64,000 bases of DNA from Limnanthes douglasii subsp. nivea (lineage: Eukaryota; Streptophyta; Magnoliopsida; Brassicales; Limnanthaceae): assembly GCA_036936605.1 (NCBI GenBank), contig JAUPFV010000001.1, forward strand, positions 217,029,530 through 217,093,529. Direction: 5' to 3'. Shown here in pieces: positions 43,982-57,335 of this stretch; position 1 is the first letter of the stretch, and each line of letters opens with the position of its first letter. A program made the translations under genes and the position numbers. The notes below the pieces were generated by a model. The model saw only the letters and a program-made list of their open reading frames with translations. It was not told the DNA's origin and did no database searches.

Positions 43982-46900
43982 TTATTTTGTTCTCAGAAAT
44001 AGGATGATATTCATTGAATGAGATATGGGAGCTCTACAACATATTACAATAAGGTCCATGAACCAAGGAGAGTTTCCTCTGAGAATCATTTCAGTTAGGA
44101 TTTTTGAGTCAGTTCCGATGTCCAGTAATGTTATACCTTTAGATTGGCAAAGCAAGAGACCATCCAACAAAGCTCTACATTCAGCTATAATAGGTGATTG
44201 TTTGTCGTAGAATATGCGATACCCAGCCACTAGGTATCTATTTTGGTCTCTGATCAGACCACCTCCACTAGATTCACCATTATAGATGTTAGAATCATCC
44301 GAGTTTAGTTTGTACCTATTAGCTTTAAGGAGATTCCATTTAAGGGAAAAGACCAATCTAGGTTCAGATAAATAATTTATACAACCAGTATGAGCAACAA
44401 TACTAAAGTCTTTTTCCCAATGATTTATTTTAAGCATGTTTGCTTGGTCAAGCCCAAAATTTATGTGGATGACTTGATCAATAATAGAATTGGTAGAAAT
44501 AGGTTGATATAAGTGCTTATTTTTATTCATAGTAGACCAGATGATCTGAGAGATAACCACATGAAGAATGGTTCTGATGTGAGTATCATTATTTGAAGAC
44601 AAAAACCAATTTATGATCATGTGAGTGAATGTTATGCTTGTATTGATTCTAATATTAAACATGGAAGCAAAGAAGAACCAAACATCCCACGCTTTAGAGC
44701 ACTAAATGAATGTATGATTGATTGATTCCGCATTCTCACCATGCTGACATTTAGAAGCCATTTAAAAAGATTTTTTTTGCAGAATAAAATCAATAGGGAG
44801 CCAACTGTTGATAGTTTTCCAAACCAAAAAATAACATTTTTTTGATTAATAAGATTCCACAATTTCTTGAATAGATTTGATTTGTTAAATTTCTGCCTAA
44901 TGCCATTCCATGTGTCTTTAGTGCTGAAATTTCCAGTTGAAGAGAGAGCCCACTTGATTTTTTCTATAGTAGCGGAGGAGGAGGTTCCTTGGAGTCTAGA
45001 AATAGTCCACTGACCATCAGTCCAGAATTCTTTAATTTTAGTAGGACAATACCAAGCTATGTCGTCAATTGAATCAAGGAAAATGAAAGGGTTAGTGTGC
45101 ACCAACAATCGATCCAGAAATCCATATTGCCCTCACCAACATTCCAGAAAATGAATGGCTCTGGCGTGTCTTTGATGTTTATTAATCGAATCCAAACTTT
45201 AGAGATTTTATTAGGCTTAGGAGCAGTAATAAGGTGAAAGTAATTGCAATAAATTAAAGCCATTAGTCTAGCCCAAAGAGATCTATGTTCTCTGAAAATA
45301 ATTTGAAGGAGAACGATTTCTGAACATCACCTAGGTCTCTTAAAGTCAGCCCACCCTCTTCATAAGGCTTACAAAGTTTAGACTAGGAAGACTTAGATAT
45401 ATTTTGCTTGTTGTCAGTAGAACCCCACAAAAACCTGTTGCACAAACTGAATTGTATTTTTAGGTAGAATAGAATGCTACAGAGTGTAAGTAGGAATTGT
45501 GTTTAGGATCAATCGAACAACTGTAATCATTCCACCATAAGATAGGTGAATATTGTCTCAATCCATGATTCTTTGCTTAATTTTGCTGACCAGATTCTCA
45601 AAATTAATGACTCTGTTATTATTGTTGATAGTGGTACCCAAGTAGTGCATAGTCAGATAACTGTGTTTGGAACCCAGAATATGGTCCAAACTTTGAATTC
45701 TAGAATTGATCATTTTAGTAAGCACAATAATCTTTGATTTCTCTTTATTTATTGCTTGCCCTGATCTCTCTTGGTAATGAACCAGTAAATTTTTAAGCTT
45801 ATTGATTGAAGAGGAATTACCATTGCAGAAGGTTATAAAATCATCTGCGAAAGCCAGGAAAGGTACGTAACAGCTTCCCTTATTCTTGTATCTAACTAAA
45901 GGATCTTGAATTTCCCTTTGCTTGATACCTCTGACCATATACTCTTCAGCAATGATAAACAGACTTGGAGACACAAGATCTCATTATCTTAAGCCTTTTA
46001 TTGATTTAAAAAACTCTTTAAATTCACCATTAATAATGGTGGATAAACGAATATTGTTGATGCTCTTTAGAACTAAGTTTTGGACCTGATTATCAAACCT
46101 AAATGTAGAGAGAATACTCATAATAAACTTATGATAGAGCTTATCGAAAGCCTTAGACATATCCATCTTTAATAAAATGTTACTGCCTTTCATTTTGTCA
46201 TTCAATTCATAGCAGAGCTCTGGGGTAATAAGAATATTCAAATGAATAATTATATTTTTCTACAAAGGCCCATTGTTCTTCAGATATAATCTTAGGTAAT
46301 AGATTTGCTAGTCTATTATTGATTACTTTTGAAATAATTCTGTTCAGCATAGTAGTTAGACTACTAGGCCTAAAGTCTTTCCAGCTGTTTGTAGATTCTA
46401 GTTTAGGTATTAGGAAAATTGAAGTAACATGAATCCTAGCAGGAATAGGTTTTCCTCTAAAAACACCTGTAATAGCTTCACAAAGATTATTCTTAATTAT
46501 TTTCCAGCATATCTGGAAGAATTTACCATTATAACCATTAGGCCCTGCAGCTTCATTCATGTTTAGAGAATTTATGGTGTTTAAAATTTCTTTATTTTTA
46601 GGAATCAACATCAACATCTTATTGTATTCTCTTGTAATTAACTTAGGAATAACATTGAAAAGATCTTTGTCTTTTTTATTAGGAGGCTCTGTCAATAATA
46701 CTTTGAAGTACTTTTCAATAGAGGTTCCAATGGAGGACTGGTCTTCAAGCCAAGTATTATCATCCCAGATTCTAGTAATATTGTTTCTTTTATACTTTCT
46801 TTTAACAAAGTTGTGGAATGCGGCAATATTTCTGTCATTATCTCTAAACCACTTAGAGTTGGCTTTTTGGTCCCATTAACCCTCTTCTCTAACAGTAGCT

Positions 46901-47490
46901 CCAAATGGTGAGATTTAGCTTTCTCTAAAAAAATTCTGTTAATAAGAGACTTAGAATGATGGTAGCTAACTTTATAAAAGTTAATTTCGTCTTCAATCTT
47001 CTTTAAAGAGTCAAACACATTCCCAAAAGTAAATTTTCCAAAGTTTAAGGCCAACTTTCAATCTTTTCAGTTTAAGCCAGAAAATTTGAATAGGAGTGCC
47101 TTGAATATCATCTTTCTAGTTCATCTCTACCATCTTTAGGAAATAATTATGTCTAGCACATATATTAAGAAATTTAAAAGAGGATTTAATCTAACCTTTG
47201 TTGACATATAAATATATCCTTATACGAGAATGGTCTGAACATATTTTGGTTAGATGATTGATAGAAGTGTTGTCAAAATAATTCAACTAGACAAAATTAT
47301 AAAGGACTCGATCTAGCCTTTTCCTCTTCCTGCCATTAGACCATATAAACTTTGATCCAAAAAAACTTGCATCAGTTAGATGACAATCAATTAGCATGCT
47401 TCCAAACTCATCCATGCTTCTCACACAGGTGGTAGAGTAGGAAAGCTGTTCATTAGGATGTAGATTTGCGTTGAAATCACCCTTGATCAT
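43982..47490 (-). pseudogene. LINE ORF2: endonuclease, RT, zf-RVT, RNase H
   Basis: Minus-strand pieces in order. Endonuclease (47490-47287) has 'GDFNANL', 'GSKFIWSN' and 'LDRVLYN', the expected DNase-I-like motifs. A linker follows (47054-46692). Reverse transcriptase (46695-45558) has 'GPNGYNGKFF', 'IFLIPK', 'WKDFRPSSL', 'LLKMDMSKAFDK' and the catalytic FADD at 45840-45851. zf-RVT (45108-44632) has 'VIFWFGKL'. RNase H (44662-43982) has 'KLNSDDS', 'ESSGGGLIRD', 'IIAECRALLDGL' and 'IGTDSKIL', so its three acidic catalytic positions look present. A handful of frameshifts and stops break it. The protein would nick target DNA and copy the LINE RNA into it. Confidence 0.92.
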
Positions 47491-48253
47491 CCATTATATA
47501 GAACCATCATCAAAAAATCTGATATGGTCTCAATGAATATTCCTTAGGGCTCTTTTGCATGTCCTATAAACAACTATAAATCTGAATTATTTATCAAGAG
47601 AATTATGCTTAACACATAAGTAAAACATTTGATCTTCATTTGCTAAGATATTAACAATAAAGTCAGAGTTACACATAACCTAGATCTTATTACTGACATT
47701 TCTAGTAGACAATTGAAAGCCCAATTTCTTTGAAATAGAATCCAGGTGAGTTTGGTAAACCATTTGGTTCTTATAATGTAATAAAACTTGCAATTAATTT
47801 TTTATCTTTTGAGGAATTTAAGTCTTATTAAAAAGTCTCTTTATTTCCCAAACCCCTCACATTCCAGTTGATTATAGAGATAGTCATATGGATGGGTTAC
47901 TAAAAGGTTTAATAACACATTTCCTTTGTATAAACTTGGAAGATACAAGGCCTTTAGTGATCGAGCCTTTAGGTTTTTTATCTTTCTTCTTTTCCACCTT
48001 TTTAAAATATCTATCTTTATCCAATTTCTTAGCTCCAAGAGGACATGGCAAACTTCTTATACTATCTTTGCTTGGAGATTGAGTTTCACCAGAAGGTAAG
48101 TCAGATTCTCTGATGGCTGAAAATATGTCTTCCTTTTTTAATGATTTTTAAGGCTTCAATGATTTCAGAGTCATTGGCTATTGTTGAAATGATATCATAA
48201 GGAGATTTATTGTGGTTGTCTGAAGAGTTTTTATCAGGTTGAATAACAGAACT

Positions 48254-48511
48254 TTATATTTTTCCTCTTTCTTGAAGAATAAAGGTATTAATCATATTGT
48301 TTTGAAGTTTTACAGGTTGGGGATGATCACATAGAGGTTTAACAATAACATATTTAATTTTGTCAGATAATATCTCGTGAATAGAGTTTAGTTTAGGAAA
48401 TGAGGTAACATTATTATTTGTAAAATCTTGAATTTCTTGGTGATGCAAAGGTTTTCTACAATCTCTTAAATTATGCAAAAAATGATGACATTTGTAGCAA
48501 TAAATGAGCAT
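48254..48511 (-). pseudogene. LINE ORF1 C-terminal part with CCHC-type zinc knuckle
   Basis: The minus-strand frame starts 'MLIYCYKCHHFLHNLRDC', a retro-type knuckle with spacing C-X2-C-X4-H-X4-C, followed by a polar tail of about 65 residues. The DUF4283-like N-terminal part expected before it is missing. ORF1 proteins bind the LINE RNA. Confidence 0.8.
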
Positions 48512-48520
48512 AGAACTGTA

Positions 48521-49485
48521 GACTATTTTCTATCACTACAATAGATAAGAGAAGAGGTAACAACACTTTATTTATTTATATATATATTATTCTAGTAATA
48601 AACTTGTGAAAAAGAACCACACATACAACACGGTCGGAACTGGAAAACTATTGTTCTACCAAAAACTTTGGGAGTTCTCTACTAAGAAGAAAATATACAC
48701 CCGCCAAGCGAAGCAGAGTAATAAAAAATAAGCCTAGGAGTAGTATTTAATAATAGTCTATATAAAGCAACCACTTTGTTTAAATGATAATGATTATGAT
48801 TAAATGATAATGATTATGAGTGGACCGATGGACGGTGAGTGCAAACTATTTTGATCCGTTGCATTGCAACTTTGCAAGGTTGTCCTTGACTATACATACA
48901 TGTCACTCTCAGCGTCTGGCCCTTGTTTTTTCCGGTTGCCTCTATTCGCCGCGCCCATCTCTTTACCCATCCAAAGCGTTGAATCATAAATCAAATTTCA
49001 GATTCAAAATAAGTTTAGTTTTTTAATAGTTTCAAAATAAACGCCATTTTAACATTTTAATCTAACCTTTTCATATATCTTATATTTTTGCCTTTTTATT
49101 TATAAGGATTTATCTTTTTAATTAATGTTTTTGATGGAAATTAAATAATATAATTACTCGTCACAAAATTAAAATCACTTATTATATTTTTTGATAATTG
49201 TGTAATAATTATATAATATTTATTTTGAATCGGAAAGAATATTTATAAAAACAAACTATATAGTATAAATCATAATATTTACCAGCAGACCTAAAACTTT
49301 ATTTGTAGATTAAAAAAAATCAAAATTTTCTTACTAGTTCTTTGGATCTCATTCAACCATTACTATTTTTTATTACAAAAACAGAAGAATTCGTGGGACT
49401 ACACCATGCTTTTGGTGGACCTCCCATGCTAAAAGTCCGTCAATTAGCCCACTACACCATCAATCAACTGGATTAAAGCCTCAAC
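48521..49485. other. Spacer between the LINE and the third copia element
   Basis: A 20-bp word TTAAATGATAATGATTATGA is repeated back to back at about 48779-48820. A 68-codon plus frame (48820-49026) has no domain. No gene is recognised. Confidence 0.45.
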
Positions 49486-50089
49486 GGTTGGAATGTTTAT
49501 AAATCAATATGCTAAATATATATATATATATATATATTCGGCCATTGTTCTAAGGCCGTTCAATAATAAAAGTAATCAAATTATTTATATTATATAATTA
49601 ATTGTAATAGACTAATAAGTGAAATTGCGTTTTGTGTCTAAGTGGAGTAACCGAGTTAAGTTTGGATAAACTGAAGAAGAAGATGATCTCAACACTTACA
49701 TCTGAACTAATAACTTAGATATTAAATTGAATTTTATCAATTTGCTGGGTTATGGTCCCCGATCACAAGATTGTAAAGGTTATCGAGCTTCACAACTTTG
49801 AGCTTCAAGTTGTTTTGCCTATATAATCAGACTTAGAGTTTTGTGATTTCTTCACCTAAAAAAAATCTAACCCTAAACACTTCAAAGCCATCGTCTCGTT
49901 GGTTGGAAGATCTTCTAACCCATTTACATGTATATGAAGATCAAAACGAAAATTGTTGAATACCAAAGTCGGATAATGAAGAACAACAATAAGCACACTA
50001 GTAAGTATTCACTTTTCATTTATTCAATAGGTGAATAATAAGAGGGGTTTATATATACATATATACACGGTTTGATGAGTGATTCACCG
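49486..50089 (+). repeat. 5' LTR of the third copia element
   Basis: Shares 'ggttatggtcccyga.cacaag' and 'cctatataatca' with the 3' copy and wording with the young LTR. It contains an (AT)n run, CCTATATAATC as TATA-like box (about 49818), and the ATG-GTAAGT pair at 49976 and 50001. Confidence 0.85.
49976..50000 (+). CDS. Proposed first coding exon of gag in the third copia LTR
   Basis: ATG plus 22 nt (eight codons and 1 nt) directly before GTAAGTATTC. The acceptor TTTTTTTTCTAG ends at 51506. The join is in frame with gag ('GYNLFGNR' from 51515), as in the young element. It is exactly one codon longer than the exon there. The 3' LTR copy (ATG at about 55519) has the same length but a decayed donor (ATAAGT). 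Confidence 0.5.
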
Positions 50090-50963
50090 ATTGGTATCAT
50101 AGACAATAAAATCTCTTTTATGATTCGCAGTATAATCGATTGCATGTCCATTGAATCGTGTATGTTTTCTTATTGTAAAGAATCCATGTCAATTGAGAAT
50201 AAATATTTAAATGAGCTAATTAAGACATGTATTTAAGAATTATATGTAAAGCATGACGTGGTGATTTATTCTTATTAAAAACATAATTATATGTTTTTTG
50301 TTTAAACATATGAATAAATTACAGTATGTAATAGTTTGTAAATTGTTTCGATTGATTAAAAATTATTTTTAAGACTGGAATTTTATCCTAAAAGTAACAT
50401 CAAACCAACCCTAATTGACGACTAAATTTTAAACTATTGGGACATCGACCCATCAAAGGCTTAAACCCTGATATTAAAACTGATCAAAGGTTGTCTAGCG
50501 ATGTTCACCATAGCCAGCAAACTGCTGCCACTATGGATGAACACTGTAACCTACACGGATTCACAAACTCACTACTATCACAATACCAGCAGTGGAAGGC
50601 TGCTAGTTGGACCTCGTCCAACAATAATAGTTGGTTCTCTTTGTTAGGTGTGCGCCCAATGGGTGTAGCAACACACGCTGCAATATAGGCACTACTTAAC
50701 GACTACAACAATTACTGTTGTTGGTTGGGTGGTTCGTCTAATGACAACAACAACATGCTAGATTTTTATTCTTTTATTATTTTAAAATTAATTGTTAATT
50801 ATATTAAAATAAATTATGTGATTTATTTCACAAAGCTATATGTTTAAAAATGTTATATTTTGAAAGTATAATTATAAAATAGATTGTTATAAGCTTGAAC
50901 GTTAAATAAATATGCATGATTAAGGTTTTGACGACTAGTAGGTGATTCTTGGAATTAGTTCAA

Positions 50964-51325
50964 TTGGCCTTCCATAAGGTTAAATTTTACTTATAAAGGA
51001 TCTCAGACTTTTAAATATTTAAGAATTCATTTAAATTCAGATATTATCGGCCATCCGGAAGGTTAATACTTGAGTTTAAATTAATTATAAACTGGAGAGA
51101 ACTACTGAAAATGAACATTGTGGTTTAATTCTTAATAGGTGAAATCGGTCATCCGAAAGGTTTCAACGGTACTTAGAAAAATTAAACTCATCCTTGTAAT
51201 TTTTTTAATTCTTAAGTAGGCAAAATTGGTCATCCGAAATATTTTATCGGTACTTTATAAAATTAAATTGGGGTAATTTCAATTTAAGTAAATGAATCAG
51301 TCATTCAGAAGGCTTCACTGATACT
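50964..51325 (+). repeat. Decayed palindromic leader repeats
   Basis: Five relatives of the CGGCCCTCCGGAAGG motif: near 50964 (ttggccttccataagg), 51048 (cggccatccggaagg), 51146 (cggtcatccgaaagg), about 51227 and about 51298. Position and flanks match the array at 29855-30207. Confidence 0.8.
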
Positions 51326-51506
51326 TAAGAAATTAAAATAATGATCATGATATTTTTTTCAAACTCAAAATATGTGCTAGTACGATTTTCCCTCCGACAT
51401 CTATTATCATATATTTTATCTTGTACATGTGTATACCATGTTCATGTATCTTGTTAAATTATGCGTCATTAATCTAAATGTGTTTTGTATGTTATTTTTT
51501 TTCTAG

Positions 51507-54500
51507 TCCACTTGGGTTACAACCTTTTTGGGAATCGTCTACCCATGCTAGATTGTTGTGATTTTACCACATGCTAAATCGTCTACTGTATTTATCTGTG
51601 AATAAATACGACTATGCTATGACACATCCAATCCCTCTGCTTTTAATCCAGAAAGTACACCAGAGGAAATAAGGAGTTTGAGAAATGAGAGAATTCAAAT
51701 AAGATATGCATCTGTTGTATGTTATAGGGTATCCTAGTAACACTTTGTAGGACTGTCCCGAAGGATGTTACCACAACTACAGTCTTTCTCATGGAGGTCG
51801 AGAAAGCCTTTGCTAAGAACAAAAATATAGGTATGCAACACCTTGTAAATGAGCTCTCTACCAAAAAGTACAATGACAAAGGGAAAATTGGTAAGTATTC
51901 ACACTTGAGACATTTCTAAGTGGTTTAAGTATTTACAGTCCTTCTATAATTATATGCGAGAAAAATAAAATACCAATAAGTTTATTTCCCACACTGCACA
52001 TGAGGATGAGAGACTTAAATTAGCAATGCATAAGACTAATGTGATAACATCTGCAAATGAAATGAGGCTTAAGAAGAAAGTTAAAAGAAATTGGCAGGGT
52101 CAAGGTTTGGTAAAGAAGTAAAATCATGAGGGATCGACCATTGGTCGTTACTTTTTTCTGAAAAAAGACATCTGAAGAGGGATTGCGAGAAAGACGGGGC
52201 GTACATGTTAAGAAAAAATACTCTCATAACTTTGGTTGTTTCGGAAAGTAATATTGTGGCGAAAAGAATACTTGTTGGGTTGACCCGACTGCAACAACTC
52301 ATGCATTTATTTCTTTACAGGGCACGTTAAGGAACAAGATATTAAGTGAAGATGTAAGATCCATCTTGATAGACAGACGGGAGTTCGTGCCATGTATTGG
52401 CTATTTACGATTTACATTTAGAATTTTTCACTAAACATTTATTATTTTTGGAGAATGTAATGTTTGTTCCGAGTTTTTGGAGGAACTTGATTTTCTTTCT
52501 AGTTTTAGACTTGTATGAATATTCTTGTCTTATGGGTAACCTCGGTTTCACACTCTCTTTCAATAATGTAATTATTGGGAATAGAAGTTTGATAAAAAGA
52601 TATAATTTGTATTTGTTAAATACTATTAATAACCAAAAATATTGTCATTACTGCACAACGTACACGAAACAAAATTATTAAGTTTGAAAAATCGTCTAAA
52701 CTATGGTACACGTGATCAGGTCACATATCCAAATTTAGGATGGATAAGCTTGTAGCTGAAGGTTTATTGGCCTCCTAGATTACTTTGATTTCGGTATATG
52801 TATCCCATGTATCAAAGGAAAACAAACCAAAACCAAAAGGGCAGGAGGATATAGACGACTATCTTATAATTGATATATATATATCGATAACTATGAGCCG
52901 TTTCCATAAGGATCATGAAACCAGAAGTGGTACTTTATATAATTTTATTGACGATTTCTATCGTTTCAGATACCTCTATATCCTTCATAAAAATTCCAAA
53001 GCCATATAAATTTAAAGATTTTAGGACCAAAATTAAAAAACAACTTGGTAAGAGCATTAAGAGTGTTAGATCTGACCGTATTGGTGAATACTATGAAAGA
53101 TATGACAGATTAGGTGAACAATATTAATGATCATTTACACAATACCTAGAGGAGTTATCATAGTCCTTCAATACACAATACTAGGTTCACCCTGCATAAA
53201 TGGTGTATCTGAGAGACAAAACCAAACCTGAAAAGATATGGTAAAAAGTATGATAAATTAATTGTCTCTAACATTATCTCTCTGGGAGAATCCATAACAT
53301 GTGCCATTACCTTAAGGATCAATACTATGATAGAAGAGTATATATCGATGTAGGACAATAGGATATGAGAATTTGTCCCATTACCTTAAGGGAAAAATAC
53401 AATTGGTTGTAACTGAGTTTACAAAACCAAACACAATTCTCTGGGTAATGTGGAAAGATATAAAGCTTACCCTGTAGTGAAAGGTTATACTCAGTGTGAA
53501 GAGGTTTATTTAAAAATTTCTCTCTGACATCCACAAAGGATTCCTTCCAAACAATCATGACATTAGTTGCACTCTTTATATTGAGCTCCATCAAATGGAT
53601 GTTAAGAACACTTTTCTCAATGATTATATTGTGTAAACTATCTATATGATGCAACGAAAATATTTCATAGTATATAACTCAAATGCTATGTTTTGCAAGC
53701 TTAAAAAATCCATTTATGAGCTCAAAATGCCTCTCATTAATGGTATAAAAAATTTCTTAAGCTGATAGTCTCTTTTGAATTTAAAGTCAACTCGGTTGAG
53801 GATTGTGTGTATCACAAGTTTAGTGAGAGAAATTTCATATTGAGACATGTAGATGAAATATTTCTTTCCTCGAACAATAAAAAATTATCAGACACTACAA
53901 AGAGATTTCTATTAGAAAAGTTCGATATAAAAGCTCTTGGTGATGCTAGTTTTATGTTAGGAATCCAAATACACCGGGATCACTCCTGTGGTATTCTTAG
54001 ATTATTACAAAAACATATAGTGAAAGTATATTATTTTGTTACAGATTGGGGAACTACAAACCACTAAGTAACTTTATAGCAAAGAGTGACAGACTTAGTC
54101 TGGGTCAATGTCCAAAGGTAAAACTTGAGATTAAATAAATGAAAACGACCTATTATGCTTCAGCATTTGGGATTTTGATGTATGCTCAAGTTTGTACTAG
54201 GCCAAACATTTATTTTATTGTAAATATTCTTGGGAGATATGCTATTAACCCAATCGTGGATCACTGGAAGGTAGTAAAAAGGATATTCCGGTATCCGCAA
54301 AGAATAGAGGGGCACATGTTGACATATATACGGCTGGAAAGGCTACAGATCAATGTGTATTTTGACTCAGATTTTAGTGGATGCATAGACACTAAAAAGC
54401 ACTTTGGACAACATATTCGTATTGGTTGGAGGTGAAATATCCTAGAAAAATTTAAAGGAACACTTCCTGCATCATCCCCTATAGCAACAGAATTTGTTGC

Positions 54501-54810
54501 GTGCTTTGACGCATCGTACCAGGCATTATGACTGCAGATTTTTCCACCGGGTTGCATATTATACAAGGGATAGAAGGTCGCATGAGATTTTATTGCGAAA
54601 GTAATTCCACCTCCCAGAGCTCATCTAAATCCAAACACATAAACATAAAGTTCATGTTTGTTAGACATAGAGTTCAGATGGGTAAGACAAATATAAAGCA
54701 CATAAGAACAAACTCCATGATATAAGATATTATAACAAAGGAAAGTTTGCCTAAGGTTTTCCAAGGTCACATCATTAGTATGGGTGTAGTTGATTTAGAG
54801 GATTGTAGAG
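51507..54810 (+). pseudogene. Old copia gag-pol remnant
   Basis: From the AG at 51505-51506: gag start 'LGYNLFGNR'; gag middle (about 51780-52030); protease/pre-integrase region with 'WVDPTATTHAF' (about 52277) and 'FRVFGGT' in shifted frames; integrase core ('IKSVRSDRIGEYYERYD', about 53059-53109) and 'INGVSERQN'; RT with a YVDD box degraded to HVDE at 53846-53857, then 'KFDIKALGDASFMLGIQIHRD'; RNase H with 'VYFDSDFSGC' (54354-54383) and 'SKSKHINIKFMF' (about 54624-54660), ending near 54810 ('MGVVDLED'). Stops and frameshifts throughout. Confidence 0.85.
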
Positions 54811-55027
54811 CGCTTGTAATAGGATCCAATGATATTTTACATTATTGTGCACATAAAAGTTTATTGCAATATATATGCTTGGTTATACTTATTGATATAT
54901 ATTCTTTAGTCCTTTAATTTATTGATCATGTACGGGGTTTTACCGTTCGCCTATTGACAATATATTCAGAGATCTCATTAAAGTTGAATATATTCTTGAG
55001 TAACATATAACGGCCCAAGTGAGAGAT

Positions 55028-55630
55028 TATTAGAGTATTTATAGATTGGTATGCTAAATATATATTTGGCCATTGTCTTAAGGTAGTATATTAATAAAAA
55101 TAATTAAATAAATTATATTATGTAATTAATTTTATCATACATATAGGTAAAAAAATATGTTACGAGCCAAATGGTAACCGGGTTGAATTTGGACATTGTG
55201 AAGAAGATGACAGAAATCTCAAAATATAAACCTAAACTAATAACTCAATGAGTAAATTTATTTTTATCAATTCACTAGGTTGTGGTCCCTGATCACAAGA
55301 CGGTAAAGGTTATTGGGCTATAAAACTTAGGGCTCCAAGTTGTTTTTCCTATATAATCAAAACTTAGGGTTTTGGAATTTATTTACCCAAAAAGATATAA
55401 ACCTACGCACTTTAGAGTCAAAGTCTTGCTGGTGCAAAGATCTTCTAATCCTCTTGCATGTATTTTATTAGCAAATCTCGAAGATAAACGAAAATATGTA
55501 TAATACCGAAGTCAGATAATGGAGAGTAACAATAAGCAAATCGATAAGTGTTTTATTTTCTTTTATTCAATAGGAAAATCAATACAAAAGTTAAATATAT
55601 ATACTCGTGGTTTCGTTGAGCGATTCATCA
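55028..55630 (+). repeat. 3' LTR of the third copia element
   Basis: Preceded by CCCAAGTGAGAGAT, the decayed purine tract. It aligns with 49486-50089 throughout. Confidence 0.85.
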
Positions 55631-57330
55631 TGCACCATAACTTTCTTGCAGAAAGATCATTGTGTAATGAAGGTTCGTCTTTTATTAACTAGTTTGGCTT
55701 GTATCCGATCATAGGGCATCTTTCAAGTCCAAATGAATTCCTTTTGGAACTTGCCACATGGCCAACTAGGGATAGCAATGGGCCGGGTTCGTCAAGATCC
55801 ATTCAGGTTCATTTTTTATTTAAATCCAAACTCGGCCCGCTGCGAGTTTAATATTTTTGAATATGAGTTCGAATCGTACGTATCCGTAGGTCAGATCGAC
55901 CCAATACATAAACACTATTTTTATTATTTGGATTGTCTGACTCGGTCTGATCCAGCCTGAACCATCAAATTTGACTTAATCTTTTAAGTTAAATAAGCAA
56001 TTTAAAATATATATTTAATTGCGTGAAATAAAATAGTAAAACAAAATCAAAACATTCTTGAAAGTTTTTTTAGTTTCAAATTGCATCATTAATCATCATC
56101 ACCACTTATCACTATGCTTCATCCTTATTTTGGTTGTCAAAATCATTGTGAAAATTTTGAAATGTTGTTTCCAAAACTGTCAAATAACATGATCTCACTA
56201 TTGGATAAACTTCTTTTTACAACCCCCATTTTTCCGGTTGCTAATACATTATAAGTATAAACAAATTCGTAACGCATTTATAAGAGAGACTGATTTAATG
56301 AAATTTGGATCTATTTTTACCATAGAGTTGCAACGAACATACTATTTGGTTGCACAATCTGTTATGTTACAATGGGTTAGCAATGCATTTGTTGTATTTT
56401 TTTTAATTTTAGAGTGAAATAAATAAGGCTTTTGTGACCCAATGAGCCATTTTAAGATTGAGCCCGCCTAATGATTGATTCGACCACTTAATTTTAATCC
56501 AATTATATTACCTAAATTGTAACCAACCCAAAATTTAAACAAAACTTTATCTATTAGATGCACTCAAACTGTAATCCGCCTATCAAAAAAAAATTACGAA
56601 CTAAATCCCACCCAAATTTTAACAACTTGACCCAAACATCTTTCGAAACCCTTACTCTCATCTCTTTTCCAAATTGAATCTAACCGAAACATCTTTTGAA
56701 ACCTTTTCTCTCAACTTTCGAAAACCTTTTCTCTCATCTTTCAAAAACCTCTCCTCCATAAGGTTACCGGTGGTGCTTCTAACAAGAGTTCCAAGGTGTA
56801 AATATATATATTTGTCTTAGGTTTATTCGATTCAAGAATTGTAAATCTGATCTCTAAACCGATTTTGTGTAGTTATCGTTTCGCCCGATATCTTTCTTTT
56901 TCTCTATTTTTATTTTCTCTAAACGATGTATTGTCTTAAATTTTCATTTTTAGTGTATTTTACTATGTATGTAAATATTTTATTATCTCTAAACCAGTCG
57001 ATTCGATAATTGTAAATGTTTAGGTTGATGTGTGTGTTAATCGATGCATACATATTTGATATTGTCATTAATTTAATAATTTTTGATGTTTATGTACTGA
57101 ATGTTATTTTTTTAGTATATTTTGTTCAATCTATTATCAGTTTACATGTATGATTAGAAAGAGTGTCTAGATAGATGTCGAGTGTGCCAGCGTTCTTGTT
57201 TGCGTGCATATATGTCAGTATTTGCTTATACTGTAAATGTGTTCTAAAGAGCTTAAAGTTTTCTTTCTATTTTTAGTTGTCTATTGTTTGTTAATATATT
57301 GGTGTTGTTATATGGTTAACATGAAATTTT
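55631..57330. other. Non-coding stretch, possible repeat at 55766
   Basis: 'tagggatagcaatgggccgggttcg' from about 55766, followed by 'aactcggcccg' and 'gacccaat' words, resembles a dispersed plant repeat that begins TAGGGATGGCAATGG. I could not find its other end. About 56640-56770 has a CT-rich 'aaaccttttctctca' repeat of three units. About 57020-57160 is a diverged copy of 57770-57905. Confidence 0.4.
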
Positions 57331-57335
57331 TCTTA

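Larger units (their letters stand above)
43490..48520 (-). mobile_element. Long L1-type LINE, minus strand
   Basis: Reading from 48520 downward: the end of ORF1 (zinc knuckle), then ORF2 with endonuclease, reverse transcriptase, zf-RVT and RNase H in normal order, then about 490 bp of 3' untranslated sequence. ORF1 lacks its N-terminal part, so the 5' end is truncated. Open frames are longer than in the LINE at 2646, which suggests a younger copy. The 3' limit, tail and target duplication were not identified; the low-coordinate end is approximate. Confidence 0.85.
49486..55630 (+). mobile_element. Old Ty1/copia element related to the one at 28335
   Basis: LTRs are about 49486-50089 and 55028-55630 (604 and 603 bp), clearly diverged from each other. 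Primer site TGGTATCATAGAC is at 50092. Leader with decayed palindromic repeats (50964-51325), then gag (51507-52140), protease and pre-integrase region (about 52255-52680), integrase (about 53000-53300), reverse transcriptase (about 53340-54110) and RNase H (54139-54810). LTR, leader, gag and pol wording match the young element closely, so they are one lineage. Unlike the young copy, this one still shows the protease region. Candidate duplications (TCAAC and TGCAC) do not match well. Confidence 0.9.
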
